64,000 nt of DNA, from positions 1 to 64,000 of the forward strand of contig CAVYVZ010000003.1 in the NCBI GenBank assembly GCA_963772065.1, in the 5' to 3' direction. The notes beneath the pieces are model-generated. The model was not told the DNA's origin, made no database searches, and was given only the letters and a program-made list of their open reading frames with translations. The translations under genes were made by a program, and so were the position numbers. Shown here in pieces: positions 38,260-47,109 of the stretch; within the stretch, counting starts at the first letter, position 1; each line of letters opens with the position of its first letter. Origin of the DNA: CAVYVZ01 sp963772065 (GTDB lineage: Bacteria; Acidobacteriota; Vicinamibacteria; Vicinamibacterales; UBA2999).

Positions 38260-39259
38260 AGTCCTGCGGATTCCCTACGACGAGCTCCGCGACACCCTGG
38301 AGCGGGGCCTCGCGACGCTTGGATTCAACGCGCCGCGCGCCGCCTTGTGCGCGCGGCTCATTGCCGAAGCCAGCCGCGACGGCGTCGCGTCGCACGGCCT
38401 GAATCTCGTTCCCCGTTTCGTGAGGATGGTTCGCGCCGGCGTCGTCGACGTGACGGCGGAACCGGTGACCGTCGCGTCGGCGGGCGCGATCGAACGCTGG
38501 GATGGCCGCCGCGGCGTCGGCAACCTGAACGCCTACGCGTGCATGGCCAGGGCGGTGGCGCTCGCGCGGGAGCATGGGGTCGGGTGCGTCGCGCTCGCGA
38601 ACACGAACCACTGGATGCGCGGCGGCACGTACGGGTGGCAGGCCGCCGATGCGGGCGCGATAGGCATCTGTTGGACCAACACGATGCCCAACATGCCGCC
38701 GTGGGGTGCCACGACGCCGCTCGTGGGCAACAACCCGCTCGTCATCGCCGTGCCGCGAGCCGAGGGGCACCTCGTCCTCGATATGGCGATGTCGCAGTTC
38801 TCATTCGGAGCGCTTGCGTCGCATCGCATGCGGGGCGAACGGCTGCCGGTGCCGGGCGGCTTCGACGAGCATGGAGACCTCACGCGGGACGCGGCAGCCA
38901 TCGAGCGTACGGGCCGTGCGCTGCCGATCGGCTTCTGGAAGGGATCGGGCCTCGCGGTGATGCTCGACCTCGTTGCGGCAACGCTGTCAGGCGGCCGCGC
39001 GACACACGAGATCCCCAGCCCTCCCGAAAAAGAAACGGGTCTCTCACAGATGTTCATGGCCTTCGACCCAGGATGGTGCCCCGGATCTCCCGATGCCCGC
39101 CTGGCCGATCGTCTCGTCGCCCACCTGCAGAGTGCGTCGGGCGACGAAGCGGTGCGCTACCCCGGAGAGCGCACGCGTGCGTTGCGCGAGAAGCATCTGA
39201 AGGAAGGCGTGCCTGTCGATCCGTCCGTGTGGGCGTTCGTGCAGAGTCTCCGAGGGTGA
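38234..39259 (+). CDS. YiaK/DlgD-type 2,3-diketo-L-gulonate reductase (malate/L-lactate dehydrogenase-2 family)
   Basis: The 341-residue NAD(P)-dependent reductase lacks a Rossmann motif, as is normal for this family. Landmarks are EASRDGVASHGLNLVPRFV, the substrate/cofactor segment VALANTNHWMRGGTYGWQAA, GICWTNTMPNMPPWG, VGNNPLVIAVPR and FWKGSGLAVMLDLVAATLSG. The HWMRGG block (His in ANTNH) is the catalytic region. In Escherichia coli YiaK reduces 2,3-diketo-L-gulonate to 3-keto-L-gulonate. Together with the FCD regulator it points to catabolism of a keto sugar acid. ATG 38234 has no obvious Shine-Dalgarno and falls within the repeated TGATATTTCA sites. Confidence 0.88.
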   Translation: MAGTDISSAVLRIPYDELRDTLERGLATLGFNAPRAALCARLIAEASRDGVASHGLNLVPRFVRMVRAGVVDVTAEPVTVASAGAIERWDGRRGVGNLNAYACMARAVALAREHGVGCVALANTNHWMRGGTYGWQAADAGAIGICWTNTMPNMPPWGATTPLVGNNPLVIAVPRAEGHLVLDMAMSQFSFGALASHRMRGERLPVPGGFDEHGDLTRDAAAIERTGRALPIGFWKGSGLAVMLDLVAATLSGGRATHEIPSPPEKETGLSQMFMAFDPGWCPGSPDARLADRLVAHLQSASGDEAVRYPGERTRALREKHLKEGVPVDPSVWAFVQSLRG

Positions 39260-39272
39260 AAGGACATCAGGA

Positions 39273-40211
39273 GTGCCAGTGCTGCTCTTCGTAGCGTTGC
39301 TTGCCGCGCTCGCTCAGGGCGCAACTCTCCCTGGGAGGGGCCTCGCGCAGCATCCGTTCCTCTACTGCGGCGAATGGGACACGCTGCGTCCCGGCGAGAC
39401 GATGTTCATCGTGCGCGACGGGAAGGTCGTATGGAGCCACACCATCACGGACAAGGAGGAGTTCGGCGACTGCACGATGCTTTCGAACGGCAACATCGTG
39501 TTCTCGCGCCGGACCGGCGCCAGCGAGATCACGCCCGACAAGCAGATCGTGTGGAACTACGAAGCGCCGCCCGGAACCGAGATCCATACGTCGCAGCCGA
39601 TCGGCACCGACCGCGTGCTGCTCATGCAGAACGGCAACCCGGCCAAGGCGATGGTGATGGTGAAGGCGACCAATCACATCGAACAGGAGCTCATCCTGCC
39701 GACGCGGCGTCCCGAAAATCCGCACGGCCAGTTCCGCCACATCCGCCTGACGAGCGCCGGCACGTTTCTCGTGGCCCATCTTGATCTCGGCAAGGTGGTC
39801 GAATACGACGCGAGTGGCAAGGAGCTCTGGTCGGTCGCCGCGCCTTCGGCGTGGGCGGCGGTTCGGCTGAAGAACGGGAACACGCTCATCAGCGGCAACC
39901 AGCATGGGTACGTGCGCGAGGTCAACCCGAAGGGCGACGTCGTGTGGGAGATCAACAAGTTCGACCTGCACGGCATCGAGCTGCACACCGTGCAGGAGGT
40001 CACGCGGCTGGCGAACGGAAACACCTTGATCAACAACTGGGCGGGAAGCCGACCGAAGGCCGAGTGGCCTCTGGTCGTCCAGTTGATCGAAGTGACCCCG
40101 GACAAGAGGGTCGTGTGGGCGCTGCGCGATTGGGGCCTGTTCGGCCCCGCATCATCGACGCAGCTGCTCGACGAGCCCGGCGTTCCCGAGAAGGGCGAGC
40201 AGCAGCGCTGA
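39273..40211 (+). CDS. Exported PQQ-like/arylsulfotransferase-like beta-propeller protein
   Basis: The start is GTG 39273 with AGGA about 8 bases upstream; the product opens MPVLLFVALLAALAQG (signal peptide). The 312 residues form a propeller of repeats with NGN turns: MLSNGNIVFSRRTGASEITP, RLKNGNTLISGNQHGYVREV, RLANGNTLINNWAG, and W strands such as QIVWNYE, KELWSVA, DVVWEIN and RVVWALRD. Similar propellers occur in PQQ-dependent dehydrogenases and arylsulfotransferases, but neither the PQQ tryptophan-docking set nor the sulfotransferase His can be assigned here. It is 13 bases behind the YiaK-type gene, probably the same operon. Confidence 0.8.
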   Translation: MPVLLFVALLAALAQGATLPGRGLAQHPFLYCGEWDTLRPGETMFIVRDGKVVWSHTITDKEEFGDCTMLSNGNIVFSRRTGASEITPDKQIVWNYEAPPGTEIHTSQPIGTDRVLLMQNGNPAKAMVMVKATNHIEQELILPTRRPENPHGQFRHIRLTSAGTFLVAHLDLGKVVEYDASGKELWSVAAPSAWAAVRLKNGNTLISGNQHGYVREVNPKGDVVWEINKFDLHGIELHTVQEVTRLANGNTLINNWAGSRPKAEWPLVVQLIEVTPDKRVVWALRDWGLFGPASSTQLLDEPGVPEKGEQQR

Positions 40212-40222
40212 TCGGCTGAGCG

Positions 40223-40561
40223 CTACGGCTCGCCGTCGTCTTCCCCGGCGGGCTCGATTGAGGATTGGGGCTCCGGCCTCGTGCGTCCCCACAGCCAGCC
40301 GACGATGCCGACCGCCGTGAGGCCGACGGCCGCGCGTTTGAGCAGCCGGCCCGCCGTGGCGGGCGGTTCTTCAGCGGCGCGGGTCAGCTGGCGATAGATC
40401 TCGGCTTCGGGCGAAGTCGTCGCCCTGGGACGCTTCCGCCGCTCCGGCGCCGGAACCCAGCGCGTGATGAAGGTGAACGTCTCCGACGCGCACACGGGGC
40501 ACTGCTGATCCTCGTGCACTTCCTCGCAGTCGTGACACAGGCGGGCGGACCGTAGCTGCAC
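40223..40561 (-). CDS. Small membrane protein with zinc-ribbon-like CxxC pairs
   Basis: The 112-residue protein starts at GTG 40561. Its N-terminus carries two cysteine pairs, LCHDC (residues 8-12) and CPVC (21-24), separated by an acidic stretch: a rubredoxin/zinc-ribbon-type knuckle. After a basic Pro-rich linker comes one membrane helix (AAVGLTAVGIVGWLWG) and an acidic tail (EPAGEDDGEP). It could be a membrane-tethered zinc-binding adaptor. I know no named family. It is downstream of the sigma-54 activator on the same strand. Confidence 0.7.
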   Translation of the reverse strand: MQLRSARLCHDCEEVHEDQQCPVCASETFTFITRWVPAPERRKRPRATTSPEAEIYRQLTRAAEEPPATAGRLLKRAAVGLTAVGIVGWLWGRTRPEPQSSIEPAGEDDGEP

Positions 40562-40573
40562 CCCTACAGTGTA

Positions 40574-40594
40574 GGCGGGCCTTTACGGCCCGCC
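40574..40594 (-). terminator. GC-rich hairpin after the sigma-54 activator gene
   Basis: GGCGGGCC (40574-40581), loop TTTAC and GGCCCGCC (40587-40594) form a perfect 8-base-pair stem directly after the activator's stop. It lacks a U-run, so it may only attenuate transcription into the zinc-ribbon gene. Confidence 0.5.
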
Positions 40595-40599
40595 AAGGA

Positions 40600-41736
40600 T
40601 CATGCTCTCGCTTCGGGCGCAACCACAGCCGGAGTGCTCTTCGAGACGGGGAACGCAATGCCGGTGCGGTACGGCTGGAACGCGACGTGGCACTCGTGCT
40701 TGCGCAGAAAATTCAGCACGCGTTTGTAGTCGCGCTCCTCGAGGTTGAACGAGCGCATCAGCACCTTGTAGCTGCCGCGGCTCTCCTCGAGACCCTTGCG
40801 AATCACCGAGCGGACGTCGTCGCGTGTCAGATCGCGCGCCATGAAAGGCTCGTAGACGACGGACCAGAAGCACTCGCCGCCGCCGATCATTCGCGAGACG
40901 AGGCCGTTGGCGCGGCTCTCCGGCGGACGCTCGGCAATCTGCGCCACCGGCGCGGCGGCGGCCTGCGGCGGCCCCGACATGAACGGGACGTCCGAGATGC
41001 CAATCACGCGGCCCGACCTCGTGATGACGAGGCGCTCGACGACGTTCTTCAGCTCGCGAACGTTGCCGGGCCAGTCGTAGGCGCGGAAAGCTTCGAGCGC
41101 CTCCGCCGAGAACTTCGGTGCCTCCACGCGGTAGTTGCGGCAATACTGGCCGATGAATTCCTCGAGCAGGCCGGGGATGTCGTCCGGGCGCTCGCGCAGC
41201 GCGGGCGTCGTCAGATGTATGACGTTCAGCCGATAGTACAGGTCGAGTCTGAACTCGCTGGTCGAGACGCGATCGAGCAGGTTGCGATTCGTCGCGGAGA
41301 TGATGCGCACGTCGACGGCCGTGTGCCGGCGGTCGCTGCCCACACGCTGGATCTCACCCGTTTCGAGGAATCGAAGCATGGTGCCCTGCATGCGCAGCGT
41401 CATCTCGCCCACTTCGTCGAGGAACGCCGTGCCGCGGTGCCCCGCCTCGAGGAGACCGCCGCGATCGCGCACTGCGCCCGTGAAGCTGCCGCGTTCGTGG
41501 CCGAACAGCTCGGACTCCAGCAGCGATTCGGGAATGCCGGCGCAGTTGATCGCGACGAACGGCCTGGGGCGCCGCACGCCATTCGCGTGTATCAAACGCG
41601 CGGCGACTTCCTTGCCGGTTCCGCTTTCGCCCGTGATGAGCACCTTCGCATCGCTGCGAGCAGCCAGCTCGATGTCTTCTTGAAGGGTTCTGATGCGCGG
41701 ACTCTTCCCCGTGAGCTCGGTTGAGATCTCGACCAT
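40600..41736 (-). CDS. Sigma-54-dependent AAA+ activator without a receiver domain
   Basis: The 378-residue ATPase begins directly with the central domain: Walker A GESGTGKE (36-43), sigma-54 contact loop GSFTGA (83-88; the canonical form is GAFTGA), Walker B FLDEVGE (105-111), EFRLDLYYRLNV with the arginine finger, and WPGNVREL (222-229). There is no N-terminal regulatory domain, so activity may be set by partners or expression. The last 120 residues are atypical: a Pro/Ala linker, then SRMIGGGECFWSVVYEPF and SYKVLMRSFNLEERDYKRVL, a helical region that could be a degenerate Fis-like HTH but lacks a clear one. A sigma-54 (-24/-12) promoter was not found nearby. Confidence 0.9.
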   Translation of the reverse strand: MVEISTELTGKSPRIRTLQEDIELAARSDAKVLITGESGTGKEVAARLIHANGVRRPRPFVAINCAGIPESLLESELFGHERGSFTGAVRDRGGLLEAGHRGTAFLDEVGEMTLRMQGTMLRFLETGEIQRVGSDRRHTAVDVRIISATNRNLLDRVSTSEFRLDLYYRLNVIHLTTPALRERPDDIPGLLEEFIGQYCRNYRVEAPKFSAEALEAFRAYDWPGNVRELKNVVERLVITRSGRVIGISDVPFMSGPPQAAAAPVAQIAERPPESRANGLVSRMIGGGECFWSVVYEPFMARDLTRDDVRSVIRKGLEESRGSYKVLMRSFNLEERDYKRVLNFLRKHECHVAFQPYRTGIAFPVSKSTPAVVAPEARA

Positions 41737-41911
41737 AAGTCCCCTGTGCCGATACGGCTGTGTTTTCGCGTGTTACTGGACGGTCGTTAAGTGCCTACAA
41801 AGTACTCGTGTGTCATACCGCTGGCAAGCTCTGCCGCGACTATTTTCCGTCTCGGCGCTGACCAACGGCTGACAAATGAAGGAAACGCACGCCGCGCGGA
41901 AAACGAACAGG

Positions 41912-43292
41912 CTAACGCCCCAAAGCCCGAGCCTTGCGGTGGAGCCAGACGCTGTCGACGAGCGGAGCCGGAGCTCCGCGCACCGACGCGATGATCGCGC
42001 GGCGCGACTGCTCGAGCGGCAGCGACACCGCGGTCGTGACGTCGTGCATGAGAGGACGCGCTTCGTTGTGCAGAAAGATGCCGTCCGGCCCGAGCATGCT
42101 CGCGACGTTGGTCATGGCGAGCGCCAGCGCCACGTCATCGAAGTACGGAAGGATGTTCGTCGCGACGATGAGATCGAAGGGAGGGCCGCCGAGGCGCTCG
42201 GTAACCACGTCGAGCGTTTCCGCGCGAAGGGTGCGTGCGACATCCTGGCGAACGCGCACGATCCTGTGCGGATTCGCCGACACCTCTCCGATTGCCCGCC
42301 CCAGCCCGAGGAAGTATTCGCGATACTCGGGCGTCAGCACCACGGTGTCGCTCTCGCGGATCTCGCTCACGAGCGTCAACGTCGGCGGCGTCGCGCGTAC
42401 CCGCGTCAAGTGCTCCACGACCCGTGGGTTGATGTCCGCTGCCACGACCTCGAGGTCGTCCACGCGCGAGAGGCCAAGCCCCAGGAGGGCGTCGATGACC
42501 GACCACGGCTGATAGCTTTCGGGCGGCCCCGCCTCCGAGAGCCCGGTTCGCGGCGCGAGGTCCAACCCCGGCCCGACGATGAGGGCGCGGCGAACACGAC
42601 GCTCCGCGTTGAGCGATCGCACGACGCCGAGGCCTTGATGCACGAGAAAGCCGGCTTCGACGGCGGTGTCCGTACCTGAGACCGCGTTTTCGATACAGCT
42701 CGGCGACGGCATCCGCGCCGCCCTCCGATCGCTGGGCGACGAACTCCTTCTCGTAGACGAACTTCATCGCGCGCAGGTATTCACGTGCGAGCGCCGCCTC
42801 GCGCCGCTTGCGGTCTGACGCCGCCGCGACGACGAGCCCGCGAAAGTAGTTGAGACGGGGGTCACGTCCGGGCGAATCGAGGGCGCGCAGCAGCGCGTCA
42901 ATGCGCGATCGCACGAGTGCGGGAACACGCGAGGTCGCGGCCGTGGGATTCTGGAGAAACGCGTCGCGCTCCGACCCGTCGAGGCTCTCCACGAGGGCCT
43001 TCGCGCTCAGCGCCGGCTCGATCGGCGGCAGCGACGTGAACCGCGTCGACTGCAGAAGATAGAAAACCAGGTGGTCGAGATCGCCCTCGCGGACGCGACG
43101 GGCATTCGATTCCCGCACCCCCTCCACGTAGGAGGCGAACGTATCGGACGTGATCCCGCTCGCTTCGAGGCGGGCTCGTAGCGGAGCGGTGTCCTGCCAC
43201 GTGATCCGGACGCGGCCGCCGTCGCTCGCCAGCGCGTGCACGGCGATCGCGCCGGCACACAGCCAGGCCATCAGCGAGGAGGGAGCGAGCAC
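41912..43292 (-). CDS. Exported or membrane-tethered protein with SAM-methyltransferase-like domain (one frameshift)
   Basis: The N-terminal hydrophobic segment (PSSLMAWLCAGAIAVHALA) looks like a signal or anchor. The first frame (43292 to about 42685) encodes a helical domain with DHLVFYLLQSTRFTSLPPIE and AREYLRAMKFVYEKEF. An extra base near 42685 shifts to a second frame that runs GTDTAVEAGFLVHQGLGVV, RRALIVGPGLDLAPRTG, then DLEVVAADINPRVVEHL, PFDLIVATNILPYFDD and SMLGPDGIFLHNEA. The latter blocks match class I methyltransferase motifs I-V in order. Substrate and the reason for an export signal are unknown. Full length is about 460 residues. Confidence 0.75.
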
Positions 43293-43307
43293 GCTCCTAT
43301 TATGCGT

Positions 43308-43347
43308 AACGCAAAGGGGCCGGCTAAAGCCGGCCCCTTTTTGCGTT
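43308..43347. terminator. Strong intrinsic terminator between receptor 4 and the methyltransferase-like gene
   Basis: GGGGCCGGC (43316-43324), loop TAAA and GCCGGCCCC (43329-43337) form a perfect 9-base-pair stem, flanked by AACGCAAA on the left and TTTTTGCGTT on the right, which extend the stem. It follows receptor 4's stop on the minus strand, where the stem is followed by TTTGCGTT. The plus strand has the longer T-run (43338-43342). Confidence 0.88.
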
Positions 43348-43362
43348 AAGCCGTGAGCCCGT

Positions 43363-46300
43363 TCAGAACGTCAGCCGGAATCCGAGCTGGACGAACCGCT
43401 GGAAGTTCGACTGACCCATGGTGTTGCGGTTGATCCGTCCGAAGTCCGCCGAGCCGGTGTTGCGTTCATAGTCGCGCTCGTCGTACATCGGGCTGTTGAA
43501 CACGTTGAACGCCTCGAGGCGCACCTGGAACCGCACGCGCTCGGTGATCTGCGTCGCCTTCGCGAAGTTGAGATCGAGCTGCCAGAACGAAGGCCGACGA
43601 AGCTCATCGATCATGAACTGGGTGTCGCGCGCCTGGAACGGCGCGCGGATCAGGAAGTTCGGCTGCGTACAGCCGTAGGCCACCGCGACCGGCAGGAGCT
43701 GGTAGGTGCCCGTTGCCGCGTTGCGCTGCGCCACGCAGGGCTGCATGCCGTAGATGAACTGCCCGGTCTTCTCCACGGGGACCGAGGGATCACCGACGAT
43801 CTCGGTGTTAACGGGTATTCGCCATGGCTGGCCGGACTGGTATACGAACATGGGCGCGATGGACCACCCCTTCAGGACTGCGCCTTTCAGCCCGGTGCTG
43901 TCCCGACCGACTGGAATTTCCCAGACGCCGGACGCCGTGAGTCGATGCTCGCGATGCGAGAAATACGGACCGACATAGAGCTCGCGAGTCGCGTTGTCGA
44001 TGAACGCGTTGTAGGAGCCCTGCTCACGCGATCCCTGGAAGAAGCCCGATGCCGAGCCGATCTGTTCGTATTTCGGCACCCACGTGTAATTCGAGTTGAG
44101 CGTGAGACCTTTCGACCATCGCTTGTTGGCGACGAACTGGAGCGAGTGGTAGTTGATCTGCCCGTCGTTCCGGAACGTCTCGCGAATTTCTCCGAACTGC
44201 GGGTACGGACGGCTCAGCTCGAATCGCGACAGCGTCGGGCTGGTGAAGCGGGCCGTGCCTTCGAACCCCGGCACCTGGAAGAACGGGTTCGCCAGCTGCT
44301 CGTTACAGAACGCCGCGCTGCCCCCCTGCGTGACGTCGCAGCGATCCTGCAGCGACCGCGGCGGCTCGTTGAACCCGCGGAACTCCGTCTCCTGGTCACG
44401 CGACCGGCTGCCGGCGTAGCTCACCTCGGTGACCACTCCCCACGGCAGCTCGTGCTGGAACCCGAAGGAGAACTGGTCCACGTAGGGAATCACGTAGTCA
44501 TTGTTGGGGAACTGAATGTCGCGCCCGAGGAACGTCGCCGGGCCCTGTGAGCTGCCCGGAGGCGATTGCACGCCCAACGGGAACGGGTTGGAAAGGTTGT
44601 TCGGGATCGGTGTCCGGTTGCCGTCGTTGGAGGCCACGAGCGGCGTCTGGATGCTGAACCCCTGCACCGTGTTCGCGCCGTCGCCCACGGGATACGGTTC
44701 GCGCGCTGGATTCAGGAAGTAGCGTCCGTAGCCGCCGCGAACGACGGTGCCCTCCGTCAGCTGATACGCAAATCCGCCGCGGAACTGGACGTTGTTCTTG
44801 TCGTAGTTCCACGGGCGATCCGAATTGCCGCCGACGCCCACGAACGTGAGGCCTCCCTTCACCTGACGGCCGTCGCGCGTGGTCACAGGGACGACGACGT
44901 TCGGGTCGAAGCCGTAGTTCAACCGGTTGTCTGCCTCCCCGAACGGAGCGCTGAAATCCCACCGGAACCCGACGTTCAGGGTCAGCCTGCTCGTAATCTT
45001 CCAGTCGTCCTGCACCCACGGGGCGAAGAATGGCCAGTTGAAATCGGGCTGGACGTTGTTGTCGATCACGCCGCGAATGGGCGCGCCGAGCAACAGAGAA
45101 GCGACTTGGCTTCCCGAGGTCACTTCCGGCGTGGCGAAGTCGCGCTGTGTAAAGGTGCGGTCGAACACGATCTGCGACGAGCCGAAGTCCAGGTTCCGCC
45201 GCTCGACTGTCGTGTAGCGAATGTCGAGGCCGCTGCGGATGTTGTGGTTCCCTTTGATCAGCGAGACGTTCGGCTGCAACGACCAGATCTTGCTGGTCCC
45301 CTGGGTCGACCCGCGCGACAGGTTCGCGTAGTTATCGCCGGTACAGGCGCCCCCTGCGGCCGACGCGCACAACTCGATCCGCGGGAAGAGCCGCGCTGGA
45401 AGCTGCGAAGCGAGACTGGCAGGCAATCCGAGTGACGTCGTATCGAAACCGAGCCCTTCGTCCGAGCGGCTCAGCTCGAGGAACTCGCTGTAGCCGGCGC
45501 GGAAGTTCATGACGGCCCCGGCGCCAAAGACGTGCACCCAGTCGCCGACGAGCGCGTCATTCGTTCGAATCAGCGGCAACTGACCGTCCTGCGACGGGCC
45601 GCTGCGGATCGCGTTGGTGTTGCGGATCTCGTTGCGCTGGTTCCTTCCCCACCGTCCAAAGATACGGTCGTTCGCGCCAAAGTTGTGGTCGACCTTCCCG
45701 ACCCAGTTCCAGAACTTGTCCTTGTTGAAGTGCTCGGCATAGGCCAGGTTGTTCTGCCATGCCGGAACCGCAGGATCGCGGTTGTTCGGCACCGGCCAGT
45801 GCTGAAGGAGCGCCTGAGCGACGGGATTGATGCGATTGGCCGGGATGATGTTGCCCGGGAACGGATCTCGCACCCAGGTGCCGTTGACATCACGCCCGGT
45901 CAACGGGTCATAGATGGTGATCAGATTCCCATTGAGATCGCGGTAACCGCTGAAATCCCCGTTGCGCATGGCTTCCGTCGGCGTGGCATTGAAGAGCGGC
46001 GCCGGCGTCCCTTCTCGATACCGCTCGCCGGTGAAGAGGAAGAACGTCTTGTTGGTGCCGTTGTACACGCCGGGGATGCGCACCGGACCATCGATGCTGA
46101 ACCCATACTGATCGAGATAGTGATCCGCCTTCGGCGACTGCCGCGCGTTCAGCAGGAACGAGTTCGCGTCGAGCCATTTGCGCCGGTAGAACTCGTAGCC
46201 CACGCCATGGAAGTTGTTCGTCCCGGATTTCAGGACGACGTTGACCACGCCGCCGGCGGTGCGCCCGTACTGGGCGTCGAAGGAGTTCGTGGCTATCTTG

Positions 46301-46971
46301 AACTCCTGCACGGCTTCTGCAGGAGGCGCGAAGGCGATATTGTTGCCGTTGATGATCGCGTTGTTCGGCACGCCGTCCAGCAGGAACTCATTGTTGCGGT
46401 TCGCGCCGCCGTTCATCGACCAGTCGGCGAGCGCGCCGTTGTCGAACGGACGCAGGTAAATCGCCTGCGCGTTGTAGTTGACGCCGGCGACGAGAATCGA
46501 CAGCGAGAACGGGTTGCGCGCCTGCAGCGGCAGCTCCGCGATGCGCTGCTGGTCGATGACGGTTCCGCGGTCGGCGTTGCTGGTTTCGAGAGCCGGCGCT
46601 TCCGATGTCACCGTCACAATCTCGGTGAGGCCGCCGACGCCAAGCTCCACGTCGATCGCCGCGCGCTGGCCCACCTCCAGCCGAAGCCCACTGCGCACAT
46701 GCTTCTGGAACCCGGACAACTCGACGGACAGCGTGTACGTGCCGGGCCGGAGGAACGGAATGCTGTAGTTCCCCGCTTCGTTCGAGACGGCCGTGGCCAT
46801 CTCGTTCGTCTGCGTGTTTTGCGCGGTCACGGTGGCCCCAGGCAGGGCGCCGCCGCTGCTGTCCAGGACTCGTCCCTCAATCGTGGCGCGGAATTCCTGC
46901 GCCGTCGCGCCCCCAGCCATCACGGCCAGCAGCGCCGCACCCAGCACGGCATGGTGCCAGTGGATTTTCAT
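43363..46971 (-). CDS. Oar-like TonB-dependent receptor 4 (intact)
   Basis: The start is ATG 46971 with GGAGGGG just upstream; the frame also opens with TTG 46983 inside that ribosome site. The 1,202-residue product has the signal peptide MKIHWHHAVLGAALLAVMAGGATAQ, a carboxypeptidase-regulatory domain (GRVLDSSGGALPGATVTAQN), a plug (ELPLQARNPFSLSILVAGVN, NEFLLDGVPNNAIING) and a barrel with FKIATNSFDAQYGRTAGGVV, ending RFVQLGFRLTF. It is the longest of the four receptors here. No SusD, TonB or permease is adjacent. A good sigma-70 promoter lies upstream and a strong terminator follows, so it appears to be a single-gene unit. Confidence 0.93.
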   Translation of the reverse strand: MKIHWHHAVLGAALLAVMAGGATAQEFRATIEGRVLDSSGGALPGATVTAQNTQTNEMATAVSNEAGNYSIPFLRPGTYTLSVELSGFQKHVRSGLRLEVGQRAAIDVELGVGGLTEIVTVTSEAPALETSNADRGTVIDQQRIAELPLQARNPFSLSILVAGVNYNAQAIYLRPFDNGALADWSMNGGANRNNEFLLDGVPNNAIINGNNIAFAPPAEAVQEFKIATNSFDAQYGRTAGGVVNVVLKSGTNNFHGVGYEFYRRKWLDANSFLLNARQSPKADHYLDQYGFSIDGPVRIPGVYNGTNKTFFLFTGERYREGTPAPLFNATPTEAMRNGDFSGYRDLNGNLITIYDPLTGRDVNGTWVRDPFPGNIIPANRINPVAQALLQHWPVPNNRDPAVPAWQNNLAYAEHFNKDKFWNWVGKVDHNFGANDRIFGRWGRNQRNEIRNTNAIRSGPSQDGQLPLIRTNDALVGDWVHVFGAGAVMNFRAGYSEFLELSRSDEGLGFDTTSLGLPASLASQLPARLFPRIELCASAAGGACTGDNYANLSRGSTQGTSKIWSLQPNVSLIKGNHNIRSGLDIRYTTVERRNLDFGSSQIVFDRTFTQRDFATPEVTSGSQVASLLLGAPIRGVIDNNVQPDFNWPFFAPWVQDDWKITSRLTLNVGFRWDFSAPFGEADNRLNYGFDPNVVVPVTTRDGRQVKGGLTFVGVGGNSDRPWNYDKNNVQFRGGFAYQLTEGTVVRGGYGRYFLNPAREPYPVGDGANTVQGFSIQTPLVASNDGNRTPIPNNLSNPFPLGVQSPPGSSQGPATFLGRDIQFPNNDYVIPYVDQFSFGFQHELPWGVVTEVSYAGSRSRDQETEFRGFNEPPRSLQDRCDVTQGGSAAFCNEQLANPFFQVPGFEGTARFTSPTLSRFELSRPYPQFGEIRETFRNDGQINYHSLQFVANKRWSKGLTLNSNYTWVPKYEQIGSASGFFQGSREQGSYNAFIDNATRELYVGPYFSHREHRLTASGVWEIPVGRDSTGLKGAVLKGWSIAPMFVYQSGQPWRIPVNTEIVGDPSVPVEKTGQFIYGMQPCVAQRNAATGTYQLLPVAVAYGCTQPNFLIRAPFQARDTQFMIDELRRPSFWQLDLNFAKATQITERVRFQVRLEAFNVFNSPMYDERDYERNTGSADFGRINRNTMGQSNFQRFVQLGFRLTF

Positions 46972-47060
46972 CGTCCCCTCCAACCACTTTCAAACGAGTC
47001 GCGACGCTCGGACACTCCGGCGTGGTGCGTGGATATTGGTCAGACCACTCCCCGCGGTAG

Positions 47061-47090
47061 CTTATACAACCCCGGCCGACCTTGTGACAA
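47061..47090 (-). promoter_or_regulatory. Sigma-70-type promoter of receptor 4
   Basis: On the minus strand TTGTCA (47085-47090) and TATAAG (47061-47066) are separated by 18 bases, about 90 bases before the receptor start. The -35 lies in the palindrome CTTGTGACAAG, a possible regulator site. Confidence 0.55.
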
Positions 47091-47109
47091 GTCCGTGACG
47101 AGTGGAACG

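Noticed and set aside
41737..41911. Sigma-54 promoter (TGGCAAGCTCTGCC) before the activator gene
   Set aside because: The GG and GC elements are 8 bases apart, not the required 10, and the orientation does not point at the activator.
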